A stretch of DNA of 64,000 bases from Pirellulales bacterium (GTDB lineage: Bacteria > Planctomycetota > Planctomycetia > Pirellulales > Lacipirellulaceae). Location: assembly GCA_022841705.1 (NCBI GenBank), contig JALHQZ010000001.1:496001-560000 (forward strand). The letters are read 5' to 3'. Below are positions 55,070-64,000 of this stretch, piece by piece. Below the pieces are notes generated by a model, which was not told the origin of the DNA, searched no databases, and was given only the letters and a program-made list of their open reading frames with translations. The number at the start of each line of letters is the position of its first letter. Position 1 is the stretch's first letter. The translations under genes were made by a program, and so were the position numbers.

Positions 55070-56545
55070 TCACGGCAAGTGCAGCGGCGCAAGGTCCATG
55101 ACCGATCCGTTGTATGCAAGCTCAATGACCTGGGTCGGCGAACCGTCACTCGGGTCCGGCACATCGATTTCCAACTGTGCGCCAGCCGCTCGCCACGAAA
55201 CGGGCGACCCGGTTGCCAGCAATTGAGCTGACTTCAGCTCGGGACCGGACTCAAAGCGAGGAATGTTGACAACCCGTGGCAATCCGCCGCTCTCGTCGGG
55301 CAGAATGTGAACATACACTCGATTGCCGCGCCGCGTTGAAGTGACCTGCAGTGTCGGCAGAAACGGGCCGCCGCGGGTTCTGTAGATCGCCGCGCCATAG
55401 GACTTCAGCCACTCCCCAACTTCCAGCAGGCGGGCCACTTGATCGGGCGGCACGCTCCCTTGCGGATCGGGGCCGATGTTGAGCAGCATGTTGCCGTCGC
55501 GCGACACGGTGTTGGTCAGCAGCACGACCAATTCTGAGAGCGAACGCGGCTTGGCGTTCGCCGTGTACCCCCAGCCACCGGCCACGGTGTAACAGAGTTC
55601 CCAAGGCTCGCGCCCTTCGAAGTCACCTAGCGCCGCTTTTCCCTCGCGGGTGCGCCAGTCGGCGACGGACGAAGTTCGGTCGTTGATGAGGATTGCCGGA
55701 TGCTGCTGGCGTAAAGCTGTGTTCACCTCGTCATCCCGCCAACTGAACTTGCCTTTGTAGGGCTTGTCCTTGGCGCGGCGCTTCCAACCGTTGGCGTCGC
55801 GATCCAGCCCGCCGAAACCGAGCCATCGCTCCCCACCTCCGTCGTACCAGATCAAATCGAGGTGGCCATACTCGGTCGAAAGCTGCTGCATCTCCTGGTG
55901 GTACTGCTCGCGCATCGCCTCGGCAGATTCGCGATAGAGATCGGGCATGAAGTAACCCGGGAAGCGCCAATCAAGCGGTGAATAGTAGAGCCCGACGCGC
56001 AGGCCCTGGTTCCGCACCGCGTCGGTAAAGGTGCGGACGATGTCCGTCTTCGCGGCGGTTTGAACCGAGTTGAACGCGTTGGCGCGGGAGTCGAAGAGCG
56101 AGAAGCCATCGTGATGTCGGGCGGTGAGCACCACATACTTCATGCCCGCCTGCTTCGCCAACTCGGCCCACCGCTTCGGCGCTTCGGGGTCGGGAGTGAA
56201 CTGGTCGGCAAGTTTGGCGTACTCGGAGTGCGGGATCGACTGATTCCACTTGACCCATTCGCCGCAGCCGGGGATCGCGTAGACGCCGAAATGAATGAAC
56301 ATCCCGAACCGCGCTTCCCGCCACCACTTCACACGGGACTCGGCGGCCGGCCCCACCCGGACGGGCGTTTTCAGGCCGGTCGCAATCAGCGCGTCTGGTT
56401 CGACCGTGGCGCTCTTCTTTGTCGTGAGCTGGATGTGTAACGCTGTCGATGGAATTTCTGTTCCAATGCCGCCTGAACAAATCACAACGACGAACGCGCA
56501 TGGGGCCAGAACTTTGGAACCTTGTTTCATCATGATGCGAGTCAT
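55070..56545 (-). CDS. GH29 alpha-L-fucosidase
   Basis: This 491-residue exported hydrolase starts at ATG 56545, with a signal segment (VLAPCAFVVVICSGGIG). The GH29 barrel begins VKWWREARFGMFIHFGVYAIPG, with the family blocks YVVLTARHHDGFSLFDS and GLYYSPLDW. The nucleophile is D235 in LDLIWYDGGGE. After the barrel comes NMLLNIGPDPQGSVPPDQ, the usual end of GH29 catalytic domains, and a beta-sandwich C-terminal domain. It should release alpha-L-fucose from sulfated or neutral fucosides. Divergent from it is an XylR/AraC-type regulator, a likely controller. Confidence 0.92.
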   Translation of the reverse strand: MTRIMMKQGSKVLAPCAFVVVICSGGIGTEIPSTALHIQLTTKKSATVEPDALIATGLKTPVRVGPAAESRVKWWREARFGMFIHFGVYAIPGCGEWVKWNQSIPHSEYAKLADQFTPDPEAPKRWAELAKQAGMKYVVLTARHHDGFSLFDSRANAFNSVQTAAKTDIVRTFTDAVRNQGLRVGLYYSPLDWRFPGYFMPDLYRESAEAMREQYHQEMQQLSTEYGHLDLIWYDGGGERWLGFGGLDRDANGWKRRAKDKPYKGKFSWRDDEVNTALRQQHPAILINDRTSSVADWRTREGKAALGDFEGREPWELCYTVAGGWGYTANAKPRSLSELVVLLTNTVSRDGNMLLNIGPDPQGSVPPDQVARLLEVGEWLKSYGAAIYRTRGGPFLPTLQVTSTRRGNRVYVHILPDESGGLPRVVNIPRFESGPELKSAQLLATGSPVSWRAAGAQLEIDVPDPSDGSPTQVIELAYNGSVMDLAPLHLP

Positions 56546-56954
56546 CGTCAACTCGTGTGGTCGGGATTGATTGAAGCGAGTGGCGGGGGTAGGAAGTCGA
56601 TGACAGCGATTGAATCTCCGAAATTTACCTTCCTGAACGAAGCTATCGCGACTGAATTGTTCTAGCCAGGGTCGCGTGACCTGCGAAAGGGATCTGCTGA
56701 TCAGTTGGGACGGAATCGCAGTTGCGATCTCACTTTGCTCGGCACTTGGCCAAAGCCAATTCAATTCTCCGCACAACTCTCTCCGTGCGCCATGATCAAT
56801 TTGCGTATAATATCTAAACTTTTGCGACACTCTCAAAAACTTAGAGTACGAAAGGGAAACCGAACCAGTGTCTCAAGTGCGGAAGCGCCAGATCGCTACC
56901 AAATCGGCCTCATCCCATCGGGCCTCATCCAATTCAAATCGGCAATCAAACTTC
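56546..56954. promoter_or_regulatory. Divergent control region between GH29 and the XylR-type regulator
   Basis: About 410 bases between divergent starts. A TATAAT hexamer at 56806-56811 faces the regulator gene, without a good -35. Just downstream lies a small inverted repeat, ACTCT...AGAGT (about 56829-56845), which could be an operator. Both assignments are tentative. Confidence 0.35.
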
Positions 56955-58115
56955 ATGCTGCCTAAACCAGCAGTGCGAATCGCCGTGCTCGTCGATACCT
57001 CGACGGCTTGGGGCCGCCGTTTAATTCATGGCGTGCTATCCTACGCGCGCGTGCATGGGCCCTGGGATATGTGGCTCGAAGCGCGGGGGCAAGCCGAGTC
57101 GCTGCGGTTGCCAGACGGGTGGTGTGGCGATGGCATCATTGCGCGCGTCACGTCGGAAACCATGGCTCGGCATCTTTCGGAGCGGGAAGTTCCGGTCGTC
57201 AACGTCTCCGGAATTCGCGTGCAGGGCGTCAACTTCCCGCGGGTCTGCACGGACAACGACCGGTTCGCAGAAGTCGCGGTGAGTCACTTTTTTGATCGAG
57301 GGATTCGCAATATCGCCTACGTTGGGTTGCACTCCCGTGCATACTCGCTCGACCGGCAAGAAGCGGTGGAGCGGGCTTGCAAACAGTTTGGTTGCCGCTT
57401 CGAGGTGTACCGCCAATCGCACAACTCGCGCTCGACCGCGCGGTGGGAAATCGAGCGGCACAAGATTGGCGATTGGCTCACGCAACTTCCCAAGCCGACG
57501 GGCGTGTTAGCGTGGGGCGTGAGGCGGGGTAACGATGTGATCGAAGAATCAATCCACCGTGGGATTCAAGTCCCCGAAGAGATTGCCGTCTTAGGTGATG
57601 ATGATGAACTGTTATGCGAAGCCGTGCAGCCGCCGCTGTCGGGCGTGAATGTTCCCTCGGAGCAAATCGGCCTGGAAGCGGCGGCAATTCTTGATCAACT
57701 CATCAAAGGGGCGAAACTCGCGCAGCAGGAGATCAAACTGGCGCCCACCGGCGTGGTGTGCCGAGCCTCAACGGATGTGCTGGCGATCAACGATGAGGAG
57801 GTCGCCGAAGCGATCCGGCTGATTCGCGCAAGCGCTGCCCATCCGCTGACCGTCTCCGACATTGTCGAGGCGCTGGCGATCAGCCGCCGCTCGTTGGAAC
57901 GCCGGTTCAAGGAGATTCTGCACCGGACCGTGGGCGAAGAGATCGCCCGCGTCCATCTGGAGCAAGCGAAACTGCTCTTGGGGACGACGGAAATGTCGGT
58001 CCCCGCGGTGGCCGAGGCCTCCGGCTACGGTTCGCCCGAGTATTTGGCGACGATCATCAAACGGAACACCGGGCTCACACCGCGGCAATATCGGCGGTTT
58101 TGCCAGGGGAAGTGA
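56955..58115 (+). CDS. XylR-like transcriptional regulator (LacI-type sensor plus AraC-type DNA binding)
   Basis: This 386-residue regulator starts at ATG 56955: MLPKPAVRIAVLVDTSTAWGRRLIHGVLSYARVHGPW is the usual opening of XylR-type proteins. The first 270 residues form a periplasmic-binding-protein-like sugar sensor (VCTDNDRFAEVAVSHFFDRG, PEEIAVLGDDDELLCE). The last 100 are an AraC helix-turn-helix pair (LTVSDIVEALAISRRSLERRF and MSVPAVAEASGYGSPEYL). Proteobacterial XylR activates pentose genes; planctomycete genomes have many such regulators beside polysaccharide genes. Here the divergent target is most likely the GH29 fucosidase, possibly also GH128. A GTG at 56868 would add a 29-residue basic leader. 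Confidence 0.92.
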   Translation: MLPKPAVRIAVLVDTSTAWGRRLIHGVLSYARVHGPWDMWLEARGQAESLRLPDGWCGDGIIARVTSETMARHLSEREVPVVNVSGIRVQGVNFPRVCTDNDRFAEVAVSHFFDRGIRNIAYVGLHSRAYSLDRQEAVERACKQFGCRFEVYRQSHNSRSTARWEIERHKIGDWLTQLPKPTGVLAWGVRRGNDVIEESIHRGIQVPEEIAVLGDDDELLCEAVQPPLSGVNVPSEQIGLEAAAILDQLIKGAKLAQQEIKLAPTGVVCRASTDVLAINDEEVAEAIRLIRASAAHPLTVSDIVEALAISRRSLERRFKEILHRTVGEEIARVHLEQAKLLLGTTEMSVPAVAEASGYGSPEYLATIIKRNTGLTPRQYRRFCQGK

Positions 58116-58141
58116 GGTGTGGTAACCCGCAGTCGGGGGGG

Positions 58142-58168
58142 TGTCGCATCTGTAAAGTTTTTTTGCGC
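58142..58168 (+). promoter_or_regulatory. 27-nt upstream element shared with 59653-59679
   Basis: Beginning TGTCGCA and ending TTTTTTGCGC, it matches 59653-59679 at 22 of 27 positions. The two lie 206 and 179 bases upstream of two consecutive exported-protein genes. Possible promoter or regulator site; function inferred only. Confidence 0.35.
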
Positions 58169-58374
58169 AATCGTCCGTTGAGGGATTTGCAGGCGGCAAC
58201 CATCATCGTGGTATGTGGCCTATTGTGGCTGATTGTCAGGTGGGCTGAGTGCTTATCGCGGTGGTTTCAGTTTTTGCTGCTCAGTGAGTTCGCGTCGACA
58301 CTTTTAATTGTCTCGCATTCTTCGGTCGGGCAAACTGGTACTTATCTCGCTGTTGGTTCTTGAAGGGACAACTT

Positions 58375-59343
58375 ATGAATCGAGTTTGCTACTTGTTGGC
58401 GGTCACGGTGACGCTCGTTTCGAGTCGGGCTCAAGCGACTCTGGTCGCGGCGGACTCATTCCTTACTGGCACTGACCGAACCATGGGCCAGTACGCCACC
58501 GGCAGCATCACGATCAGTAACGTTGCGCTATTGGGCTATCCGCCGAATTCACCCTCTGTTGCTGGCACCAGTTCTTACACGGGCAGCACTTCGAACTTTC
58601 AGATTGAAGCCGGTGCGTCCCAAAACTCACCGTTGGTTACTTACGACACCGCGGTGACCACTGGCGGAGCCCAAGGACAGATCAGCTGGAATGCTGCGAG
58701 CAATGATACCAGTCGCAACGTCAGTCGGAGTTTGAGCACGATCCCCGATTCGAGCGAGTGGTGGATCAGCCTGATGGTCAACCGCACGAGTACAGGTTGG
58801 TCCAGCACCGTGCCTGCAGGCACCAATACCGCGAATCGATTCGTGGTGGGTGGTTTTGCCAACTCCCTCGACAGCAACAATGGGATCGCGATTGGTTATG
58901 CTGACGTGGCAGCGGATGGAATCCCCGATCTTGTGCTCCGTTCGAACTATCAAACTCTATCGACGCTTGCGACCAATCCGAATGCGAACGCGCTTCAATT
59001 TGTGATTGTGAAGTTGAATCTGGTTTTGGACGCGGTAACGCCGACTGCCGCTAACGACACTGTCAGCGTGTGGGTGAATCCGGGGGACATCACGACAGAA
59101 ACAGCTTTGGGCACGCCCGTCCTGACGGTCACCCAAAACGTTGCCAACTCGCTTAAGCCGTTCAATTCCTCCCGGCTAATCTCGTTGGGAGTAACGGGAG
59201 TTGCGAAGTTCGACGAACTTCGCCTCGCAACGACCCTCTCCGGCTTGACTGGGCTGGCGGCGATCCCCGAAGCCAACTCTTTCCTTGTGGGCGCCACGGT
59301 CAGCCTCGTGTTTGCTGCGGGCTACCGCTTGCGCCGCCGGTAA
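58375..59343 (+). CDS. PEP-CTERM sorting-domain protein
   Basis: This 322-residue exported protein of unknown function starts at ATG 58375, with GAAGGGA upstream. The signal peptide is MNRVCYLLAVTVTLVSSRAQA. The mature part is Ser/Thr/Asn-rich and beta-structured (DSFLTGTDRTMGQYATGSI, SEWWISLMVNRTSTGWSS), probably a concanavalin-like jelly roll as in many planctomycete surface proteins. The C-terminus, IPEANSFLVGATVSLVFAAG followed by YRLRRR, is a PEP-CTERM signal (Pro-Glu, transmembrane helix, basic tail). A strong terminator follows. Confidence 0.8.
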   Translation: MNRVCYLLAVTVTLVSSRAQATLVAADSFLTGTDRTMGQYATGSITISNVALLGYPPNSPSVAGTSSYTGSTSNFQIEAGASQNSPLVTYDTAVTTGGAQGQISWNAASNDTSRNVSRSLSTIPDSSEWWISLMVNRTSTGWSSTVPAGTNTANRFVVGGFANSLDSNNGIAIGYADVAADGIPDLVLRSNYQTLSTLATNPNANALQFVIVKLNLVLDAVTPTAANDTVSVWVNPGDITTETALGTPVLTVTQNVANSLKPFNSSRLISLGVTGVAKFDELRLATTLSGLTGLAAIPEANSFLVGATVSLVFAAGYRLRRR

Positions 59344-59374
59344 GCCGGCTCTCGTTCAAGTTGATAACGATTCC

Positions 59375-59399
59375 GCAGGCCCGAGTCTCTCGGGCCTGC
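59375..59399 (+). terminator. Rho-independent-type terminator
   Basis: The stem GCAGGCCCGA (59375-59384) pairs with TCGGGCCTGC (59390-59399) across a 5-base loop and is followed by TTTCGCTTTCCT. It lies 32 bases after the PEP-CTERM stop codon. Confidence 0.8.
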
Positions 59400-59652
59400 T
59401 TTCGCTTTCCTCTTGCAACTGTGCGTTTGAAGAATGATGCGAAAAGCACTTCTGAAGCTATGTCAAGTGTTTTTTGTAGCCATTTTTGTCGGAGATTTAT
59501 TTTTGAAAACAGCTCTTGTTTGTGGCCACTCTATACTGTTCAATTGAACACATGATCGCCAGTTTGTTTAGGGGCGAGTCGCAGCCGTCGCTCGGCTTTG
59601 GCGGCCACGAGGTTGGCGTTGAAGCCGGTTGAATCGAAAGGGAACGCTGGAA

Positions 59653-59679
59653 TGTCGCAATTGTGTAGGTTTTTTGCGC
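59653..59679 (+). promoter_or_regulatory. 27-nt upstream element, second copy
   Basis: Partner of 58142-58168 (22 of 27 identical), 179 bases before the giant protein start. The rest of the 59400-59858 spacer shows nothing else that I can support. Confidence 0.35.
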
Positions 59680-59858
59680 GAGCTTCTCTACCGCTTTTCA
59701 GAGGTTCCGAGCATCCTGTGAGTGTGCCTTGTCTGCTTCGGCTGCCGCGAGCTGTTGCGGCCTGTGAAGTCTGCTCGCTGAACTAGTCTCAACTACTTTT
59801 CTCTCGCTCCGCGCGAGTCTTGAGTCCAATCGTGATGTCTTCAACTGGGAGTACCTCG

Positions 59859-62800
59859 ATGCAAGTCGTCTTTCGCTCTGCGCTATTGCTTGTGATCACT
59901 GCGGCTATCGCGATGGGGCCATGCGCCTCCGTGCGGGCGGCTGACGTGGCCATCTATGAGTTCGCGGCCAACTCGCCGAACTCGACGGATGCCGACGCGA
60001 CCACAACGGCTGGCGCTTGGACGCAGACAGTGGGCTCGATCACCGGCGACCAAGTGCGTGCTGATGGCTCGCAAGTTGAAGGGTCGTTCGCTTCGTCGAT
60101 CACCGCTGGCGAGTACGGTGGCTTCACGTTCAACACCAATGGCAACGTGCGAGACCTGAGTCGGCTGTCGATCGACTACAACGCCGAGAACCCCTTCGGT
60201 TTCTCACTCGGTGTGTTCGCTTCGACGGATGGCGGAGCGACCGGCTTTGCCGCGGGCAACCAATTGTTCACCGTGAATCTGGCCGATGTCGCAGGGACTC
60301 CCGCCCCGGCGACGGTGATCACCAGCAGCAACTTTTTCGACTTGGGGAACATCCCGGCGCTGCAAGGACTGAACGGAGCGGCAGAGTTTCGCTTCTACCT
60401 GCTCGACAACTCAAGTCTCGCGACTCGCGTGCATCTGATCGATAACGTACGGCTGTCGGCGCTGGCCAGCACGGCCAGCGATCCGCGTTGGAACTTGAAC
60501 GCTAGTGGAGCGTACGGCACAGCGGGTAACTGGGCGCCGGCCGCTGTGCCGTCCGCCGGGGCGAACGTGGTGTTTGGCGATGTCATCACCGCCGATCGCA
60601 CCGTGACGCTGGGCTCGAACGTGAGCGTGGGTCGCATCGCCTTCAGCGGAAGTAATGGGGCGTATACGATCGCGCCGGCGGCGAGCCAAACGATTAGCCT
60701 TACAGGTAGTGGCGAAATTCGCGCGACGGGTACTCAGCAGCACACGATTGCCGCCGCGCTGACGGGGTCTGTTGGACTCACCAAAGAAGGGGGCGGCGAC
60801 GTCACCCTGACCAACTCTGCGAACAACTACACAGGTGGGACCAACATCAATGGCGGCACGCTGCGGGCGACGAATACCGGTGCATTGCAAGGGGCCGTTA
60901 ACGTGGGCGCGGGAGCCACGCTAGTCCTCGAAGGCAACGGCGCTGGAGGCGGTTACAACGGCACGCTTGCCAACGCTCTGACGGGAACCGGCACGGTGAC
61001 ACTCAGCGACGCGTTGACAACCGAAACGGTCACCATCAACGCGGCCAAGAGCTTCGGTGGCGTCTACCGCGTTGCGGGCGGCACGCTGGCGGTGAGTAAT
61101 GCCGGCGCGTTCGGCACAGGTGGCACGAATGCCAGCCGCACTGAAGTGGCCGCGAACAGCGGCAAGTTGGCCCTCTCTGGCAACATCGCGGTCGGCAACG
61201 AAGTTCTCGCGTTGAGCGCTCGCGGGACGGACGACGTCCAGCTCACCAGCAGCGGCAACAACTCCTGGGCCGGCGACATCAGCGGCCGCAGCGGATTGGG
61301 GCAGTACAACATCGAATCGACCTCGGGCACGCTCACTTTGAGCGGACGCCTGTCGGGCTTTGATGTAACGAACGGCGTGGACCGGACCTACGTCTTCTCC
61401 GGCGCCGGTAACACCACGATCACCGGCCTGATTACGGATGATGCGATTTCCAACGACGGCATACGCACCGCGAGTCTGGCGAATAACTTGAGCGTGGTGA
61501 AGCGCGGGGCGGGGACTCTGACAATTTCTACACAGACCTCGAACGTGGCCGACTACCACCGCGGTGCGACGGTTGTCGAACAAGGAACCCTGCGCGTAAC
61601 GGCGGCCGTGGGTGATGTCGGCGAGCTCAGTTCGCGCAGTGTGATGGTGAACTCCGGCGCAATCCTCAACCTCACCAGCTTCGGCACCTACAACATGCAA
61701 GCCCAAGCGTCATTGGGACTTGTCCAAACCTTTGGCGGCTCCGGTACGATCAATGCGGGCACCTTCGGTTATTTCGACGACGCTTCACTTTCGCCGGGCG
61801 ACAAAGTGGGCACGCTCACAATCAACGGCGCCTTAAACATGACGGCGTTCGGCCCCTCGCCACTCGGGGCGCTCAACTTTGAACTCGGCAGTTCGACAAC
61901 TGTTGGCGGTGGCGTGAACGACCTGATCGATGTGAACGGCGCGCTCACGGCCAACTCTTCGGGCGGGAACTTTGCGGTCAATGTGACTCCCGCAAACGGT
62001 GGCTTCGCGTCGGGTACCTATCGATTGATTGAGTACAACGGTGCGCTGGGCGGCAACGCAACGGGGGCAAACTTCATCCCCACCGTGGTCGACGCGGCCG
62101 GCGTGTCGGTTGGCGCCACGCGGCAATCGTTCGCGGTGAACACCGCCACCGCCGGGCAGGTGAACCTGGTGGTGACCGGCGCGGCTCAAAGTCTCACTTG
62201 GTCGGGAACCAACAGCGGCGCGTGGGATATCAACACCACCGCTAACTGGAACGCGGGCGCCGAGCAGTTCTTCAACCTCGATAGCGTCACCTTCGGCAGC
62301 ACGCCCAGCACGTTCAACGTCTCGATTCCGGCCAACGTGATGCCTTCGAGTACCACCTTCAATGCGGCGGGAAATACCTATACGTTCAGCGGCCCCGGGG
62401 GGATCGTTGGCAGCGGGCCGATCAGCGTCAACAGCGGCACGGTGGTGCTGGATAACGCGAACAACAACTTCACCGGAACAGTGACGGTGGCCAATGGCGC
62501 CACCTTGCAAGTCGGCAATGGCGGAGCCAATGCGGCTCGGCTGCCCGTCGGCGAAACGTCCTACGTAGTAAATGGCAGCTTGGTTATCAACGAGCTTTCG
62601 GGGGGCGAAACCATCACTGGCCCCATTAGTGGGTCTGGCTCGGTGACGGTTCAATCGAGCCAGCTCACTTTGGGTGGCAATAACACCGCCTTCACCGGCG
62701 CCATCGTCGCGGCGAACGGTACGACGCTGAACATCGACAACGTCGATGTCGGCAGCCCGCTGGGTGGGACCGCCACGGGCACCACGATTGGCGTCGGCGC

Positions 62801-64000
62801 ATTCCTGCAAGCCAACGAGCAGGTTGGCACAGTCGCCGAGCCGGTAACGCTGAACGGCGGCGTGCTGCGGGCCCTTGGTGGAACCCGCAGTCGGCTCAAC
62901 TGGGCGGGGAACATCACGGTCGGAACCGGCGGCGTCGCCGAAATCCGGCAGGATGGCGGAGGCGACACGCCAACCTCGGTGGGCTTGACGGTCTCCGGCA
63001 ATATTGGCGGATCGGCGGGGCAAGACCTGCGGTTGCGAGTTGACTCGGGATCCACAACTGTTGTCACCGGCAACGTGCAGCACAACGGTGGGTTGTCGAA
63101 AACCTCGACCGGCCGCGCCGAACTGCGGGGCGCCAACACGTTCACCGGCAACACCACCGTCAGCGCCGGAACCTTGGCGCTCGTGGGTTCATCCGACCTC
63201 GCTAGTTCTCCGCGAATTGAAGTTCAAGCGGGAGCCTCGCTCGACGCGAGCGGCCGGACGGGGGGAAGTTTCACCGTCGGAAGCACTCGGACGCTCGACG
63301 TTTCCGGGAGCGTGGTGGGAAACACCTCTAACTCGAACGGCGGGACGATCTCGATCGGGGGCGACGGCGCCGCCACAATTGGACCCCGGACGGTCCGCTT
63401 CACGCCGCCGCTGGGAACCCTGGGCAGCAACAGTGACGTGCGGGTTCGCTCTGGCTCCGGCGCCAATGCCAACCAAAACGACACGCAAGCCCTGGGCCTT
63501 GGTTCAATCAGCGCGTCGGACTCGTTCCGCTCGCTGCTAACCTTTGACCTGTCGGCGACGGGAATCACCGATCCCAATTACATTAATGATGTATCTCTCA
63601 CGCTGACGCTCGCAGCTCCCAACGGGGCTCAGGTCGACACGCCCTCGGCTCCGCAGTTCGAGCTGCTGACGATCCAACCCTACAACTCCGATACGGTCAC
63701 CTTTAACACTGCATCCTTTGCTACGACCGCTACCCCCCCCGCTCTTCCTCCCGCGGCCCTGATCTCCACGACCACCGGTCCGAACTTCACGCAGTACGCC
63801 GCGGGCGCGACGATGGGGTGGTCGCAAGCCACCTCCGGCGCATTCGTCGACGCCGTTAAGGGCAAGCTCGGAAGCAGTCTGCACCTGGGAGCGCGGCTCG
63901 CGGGAACTTCGCCGGGAACCCGGTCGTTCTACTTTGTCGATTCGGCGGAAACCACCACCGCGAACGCCGCGCCGTCGCTGGCGATCACCTACACCGACCC
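59859..64000 (+). CDS. Giant exported protein with autotransporter-associated beta-strand repeats, partial
   Basis: One frame stays open from ATG 59859 to the right edge, giving 1,380 residues; the C-terminus is missing. A GGGAG site precedes the start, and the signal peptide is MQVVFRSALLLVITAAIAMG. After a jelly-roll-like domain (residues about 30-190) come many passenger repeats of the autotransporter-associated type, with the marker N-x-Y-x-G-x-T-x-[IV]-x-x-G-T-L: NNYTGGTNINGGTLRATNTG, TFTGNTTVSAGTLALVGSS and variants. A DNRLRE-like domain (SLLTFDLSA onward) begins near residue 1,225. Such proteins usually end in PEP-CTERM in planctomycetes. It is probably a surface or extracellular-matrix protein; no enzyme site is visible. 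Confidence 0.88.
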   Translation, partial: MQVVFRSALLLVITAAIAMGPCASVRAADVAIYEFAANSPNSTDADATTTAGAWTQTVGSITGDQVRADGSQVEGSFASSITAGEYGGFTFNTNGNVRDLSRLSIDYNAENPFGFSLGVFASTDGGATGFAAGNQLFTVNLADVAGTPAPATVITSSNFFDLGNIPALQGLNGAAEFRFYLLDNSSLATRVHLIDNVRLSALASTASDPRWNLNASGAYGTAGNWAPAAVPSAGANVVFGDVITADRTVTLGSNVSVGRIAFSGSNGAYTIAPAASQTISLTGSGEIRATGTQQHTIAAALTGSVGLTKEGGGDVTLTNSANNYTGGTNINGGTLRATNTGALQGAVNVGAGATLVLEGNGAGGGYNGTLANALTGTGTVTLSDALTTETVTINAAKSFGGVYRVAGGTLAVSNAGAFGTGGTNASRTEVAANSGKLALSGNIAVGNEVLALSARGTDDVQLTSSGNNSWAGDISGRSGLGQYNIESTSGTLTLSGRLSGFDVTNGVDRTYVFSGAGNTTITGLITDDAISNDGIRTASLANNLSVVKRGAGTLTISTQTSNVADYHRGATVVEQGTLRVTAAVGDVGELSSRSVMVNSGAILNLTSFGTYNMQAQASLGLVQTFGGSGTINAGTFGYFDDASLSPGDKVGTLTINGALNMTAFGPSPLGALNFELGSSTTVGGGVNDLIDVNGALTANSSGGNFAVNVTPANGGFASGTYRLIEYNGALGGNATGANFIPTVVDAAGVSVGATRQSFAVNTATAGQVNLVVTGAAQSLTWSGTNSGAWDINTTANWNAGAEQFFNLDSVTFGSTPSTFNVSIPANVMPSSTTFNAAGNTYTFSGPGGIVGSGPISVNSGTVVLDNANNNFTGTVTVANGATLQVGNGGANAARLPVGETSYVVNGSLVINELSGGETITGPISGSGSVTVQSSQLTLGGNNTAFTGAIVAANGTTLNIDNVDVGSPLGGTATGTTIGVGAFLQANEQVGTVAEPVTLNGGVLRALGGTRSRLNWAGNITVGTGGVAEIRQDGGGDTPTSVGLTVSGNIGGSAGQDLRLRVDSGSTTVVTGNVQHNGGLSKTSTGRAELRGANTFTGNTTVSAGTLALVGSSDLASSPRIEVQAGASLDASGRTGGSFTVGSTRTLDVSGSVVGNTSNSNGGTISIGGDGAATIGPRTVRFTPPLGTLGSNSDVRVRSGSGANANQNDTQALGLGSISASDSFRSLLTFDLSATGITDPNYINDVSLTLTLAAPNGAQVDTPSAPQFELLTIQPYNSDTVTFNTASFATTATPPALPPAALISTTTGPNFTQYAAGATMGWSQATSGAFVDAVKGKLGSSLHLGARLAGTSPGTRSFYFVDSAETTTANAAPSLAITYTD

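Noticed and set aside
60000..63900. Long minus-strand open frames opposite the giant repeat protein (e.g. near 61833-63083)
   Set aside because: They arise from the repetitive Gly/Thr/Asn coding strand; their translations are His/Arg/Val-rich and featureless.

Overview
This window looks like chromosomal DNA of a planctomycete, most likely of the Pirellulales type. The evidence is a set of hallmark protein families: an H-X9-DG (DUF1559) remnant, a small membrane protein starting with an N-P-F-x-S-P motif, PEP-CTERM proteins, a DUF3386 protein, a Hanks-type kinase with a C-terminal membrane anchor, a CxxCH-bearing secreted protein, and an autotransporter-repeat giant protein. Genus cannot be decided from the sequence alone. 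Genes lie on both strands in short runs. Many spacers are filled with hairpins or inverted short-repeat blocks.

Positions 1-22359 are mostly housekeeping: a truncated PLP trans-sulfuration enzyme, a GH97 glycosidase, topA, a PpiD/SurA-like membrane chaperone, glgB, an HD phosphohydrolase, a tandem ACT protein, a YbgC-like thioesterase and a CPBP membrane protease. Two proteins here carry recognisable enzyme folds but have lost catalytic residues: an RNase HI-like protein and a class I glutamine amidotransferase with Gly in place of the nucleophilic Cys. A small membrane-anchored protein is present twice: intact at 23520, and split by an in-frame stop at 17023-17757. The same 26-bp palindromic element lies next to both copies.

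Positions 22440-46921 are the most interesting part, a lipid/polyketide neighbourhood of about 24 kb. In order it holds an OleA/FabH-like condensing enzyme, a CrtI-like flavoprotein, a FabZ-like dehydratase, a FabI-like reductase, a fused methylisocitrate lyase-methylcitrate synthase, a PrpD protein, a one-module fully reducing type I PKS (KS-AT-DH-ER-KR-ACP-TE), an Sfp-type phosphopantetheinyl transferase, a fatty acyl-AMP ligase-ACP, a xylulokinase, a discrete ketosynthase, a discrete ACP and a second CrtI-like flavoprotein. I read this as a type II elongation set with two desaturase-like enzymes, placed around an FAAL-primed iterative PKS. The product is unknown. That the parts form one pathway is inference from proximity.

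Positions 46997-64000 are accessory and envelope-related: a secreted beta-helix PEP-CTERM protein, a Ser/Thr kinase, a decayed patch with an IS21-like transposase remnant joined to a glyoxalase-family remnant, a large cytochrome-motif protein, a 43-bp inverted-repeat element, a GH128 glucanase-like protein, a GH29 fucosidase, a divergent XylR/AraC-type regulator, a PEP-CTERM protein, and the N-terminal 1,380 residues of a giant autotransporter-repeat protein that runs off the window. No tRNA, rRNA, CRISPR array or replication origin was recognised.
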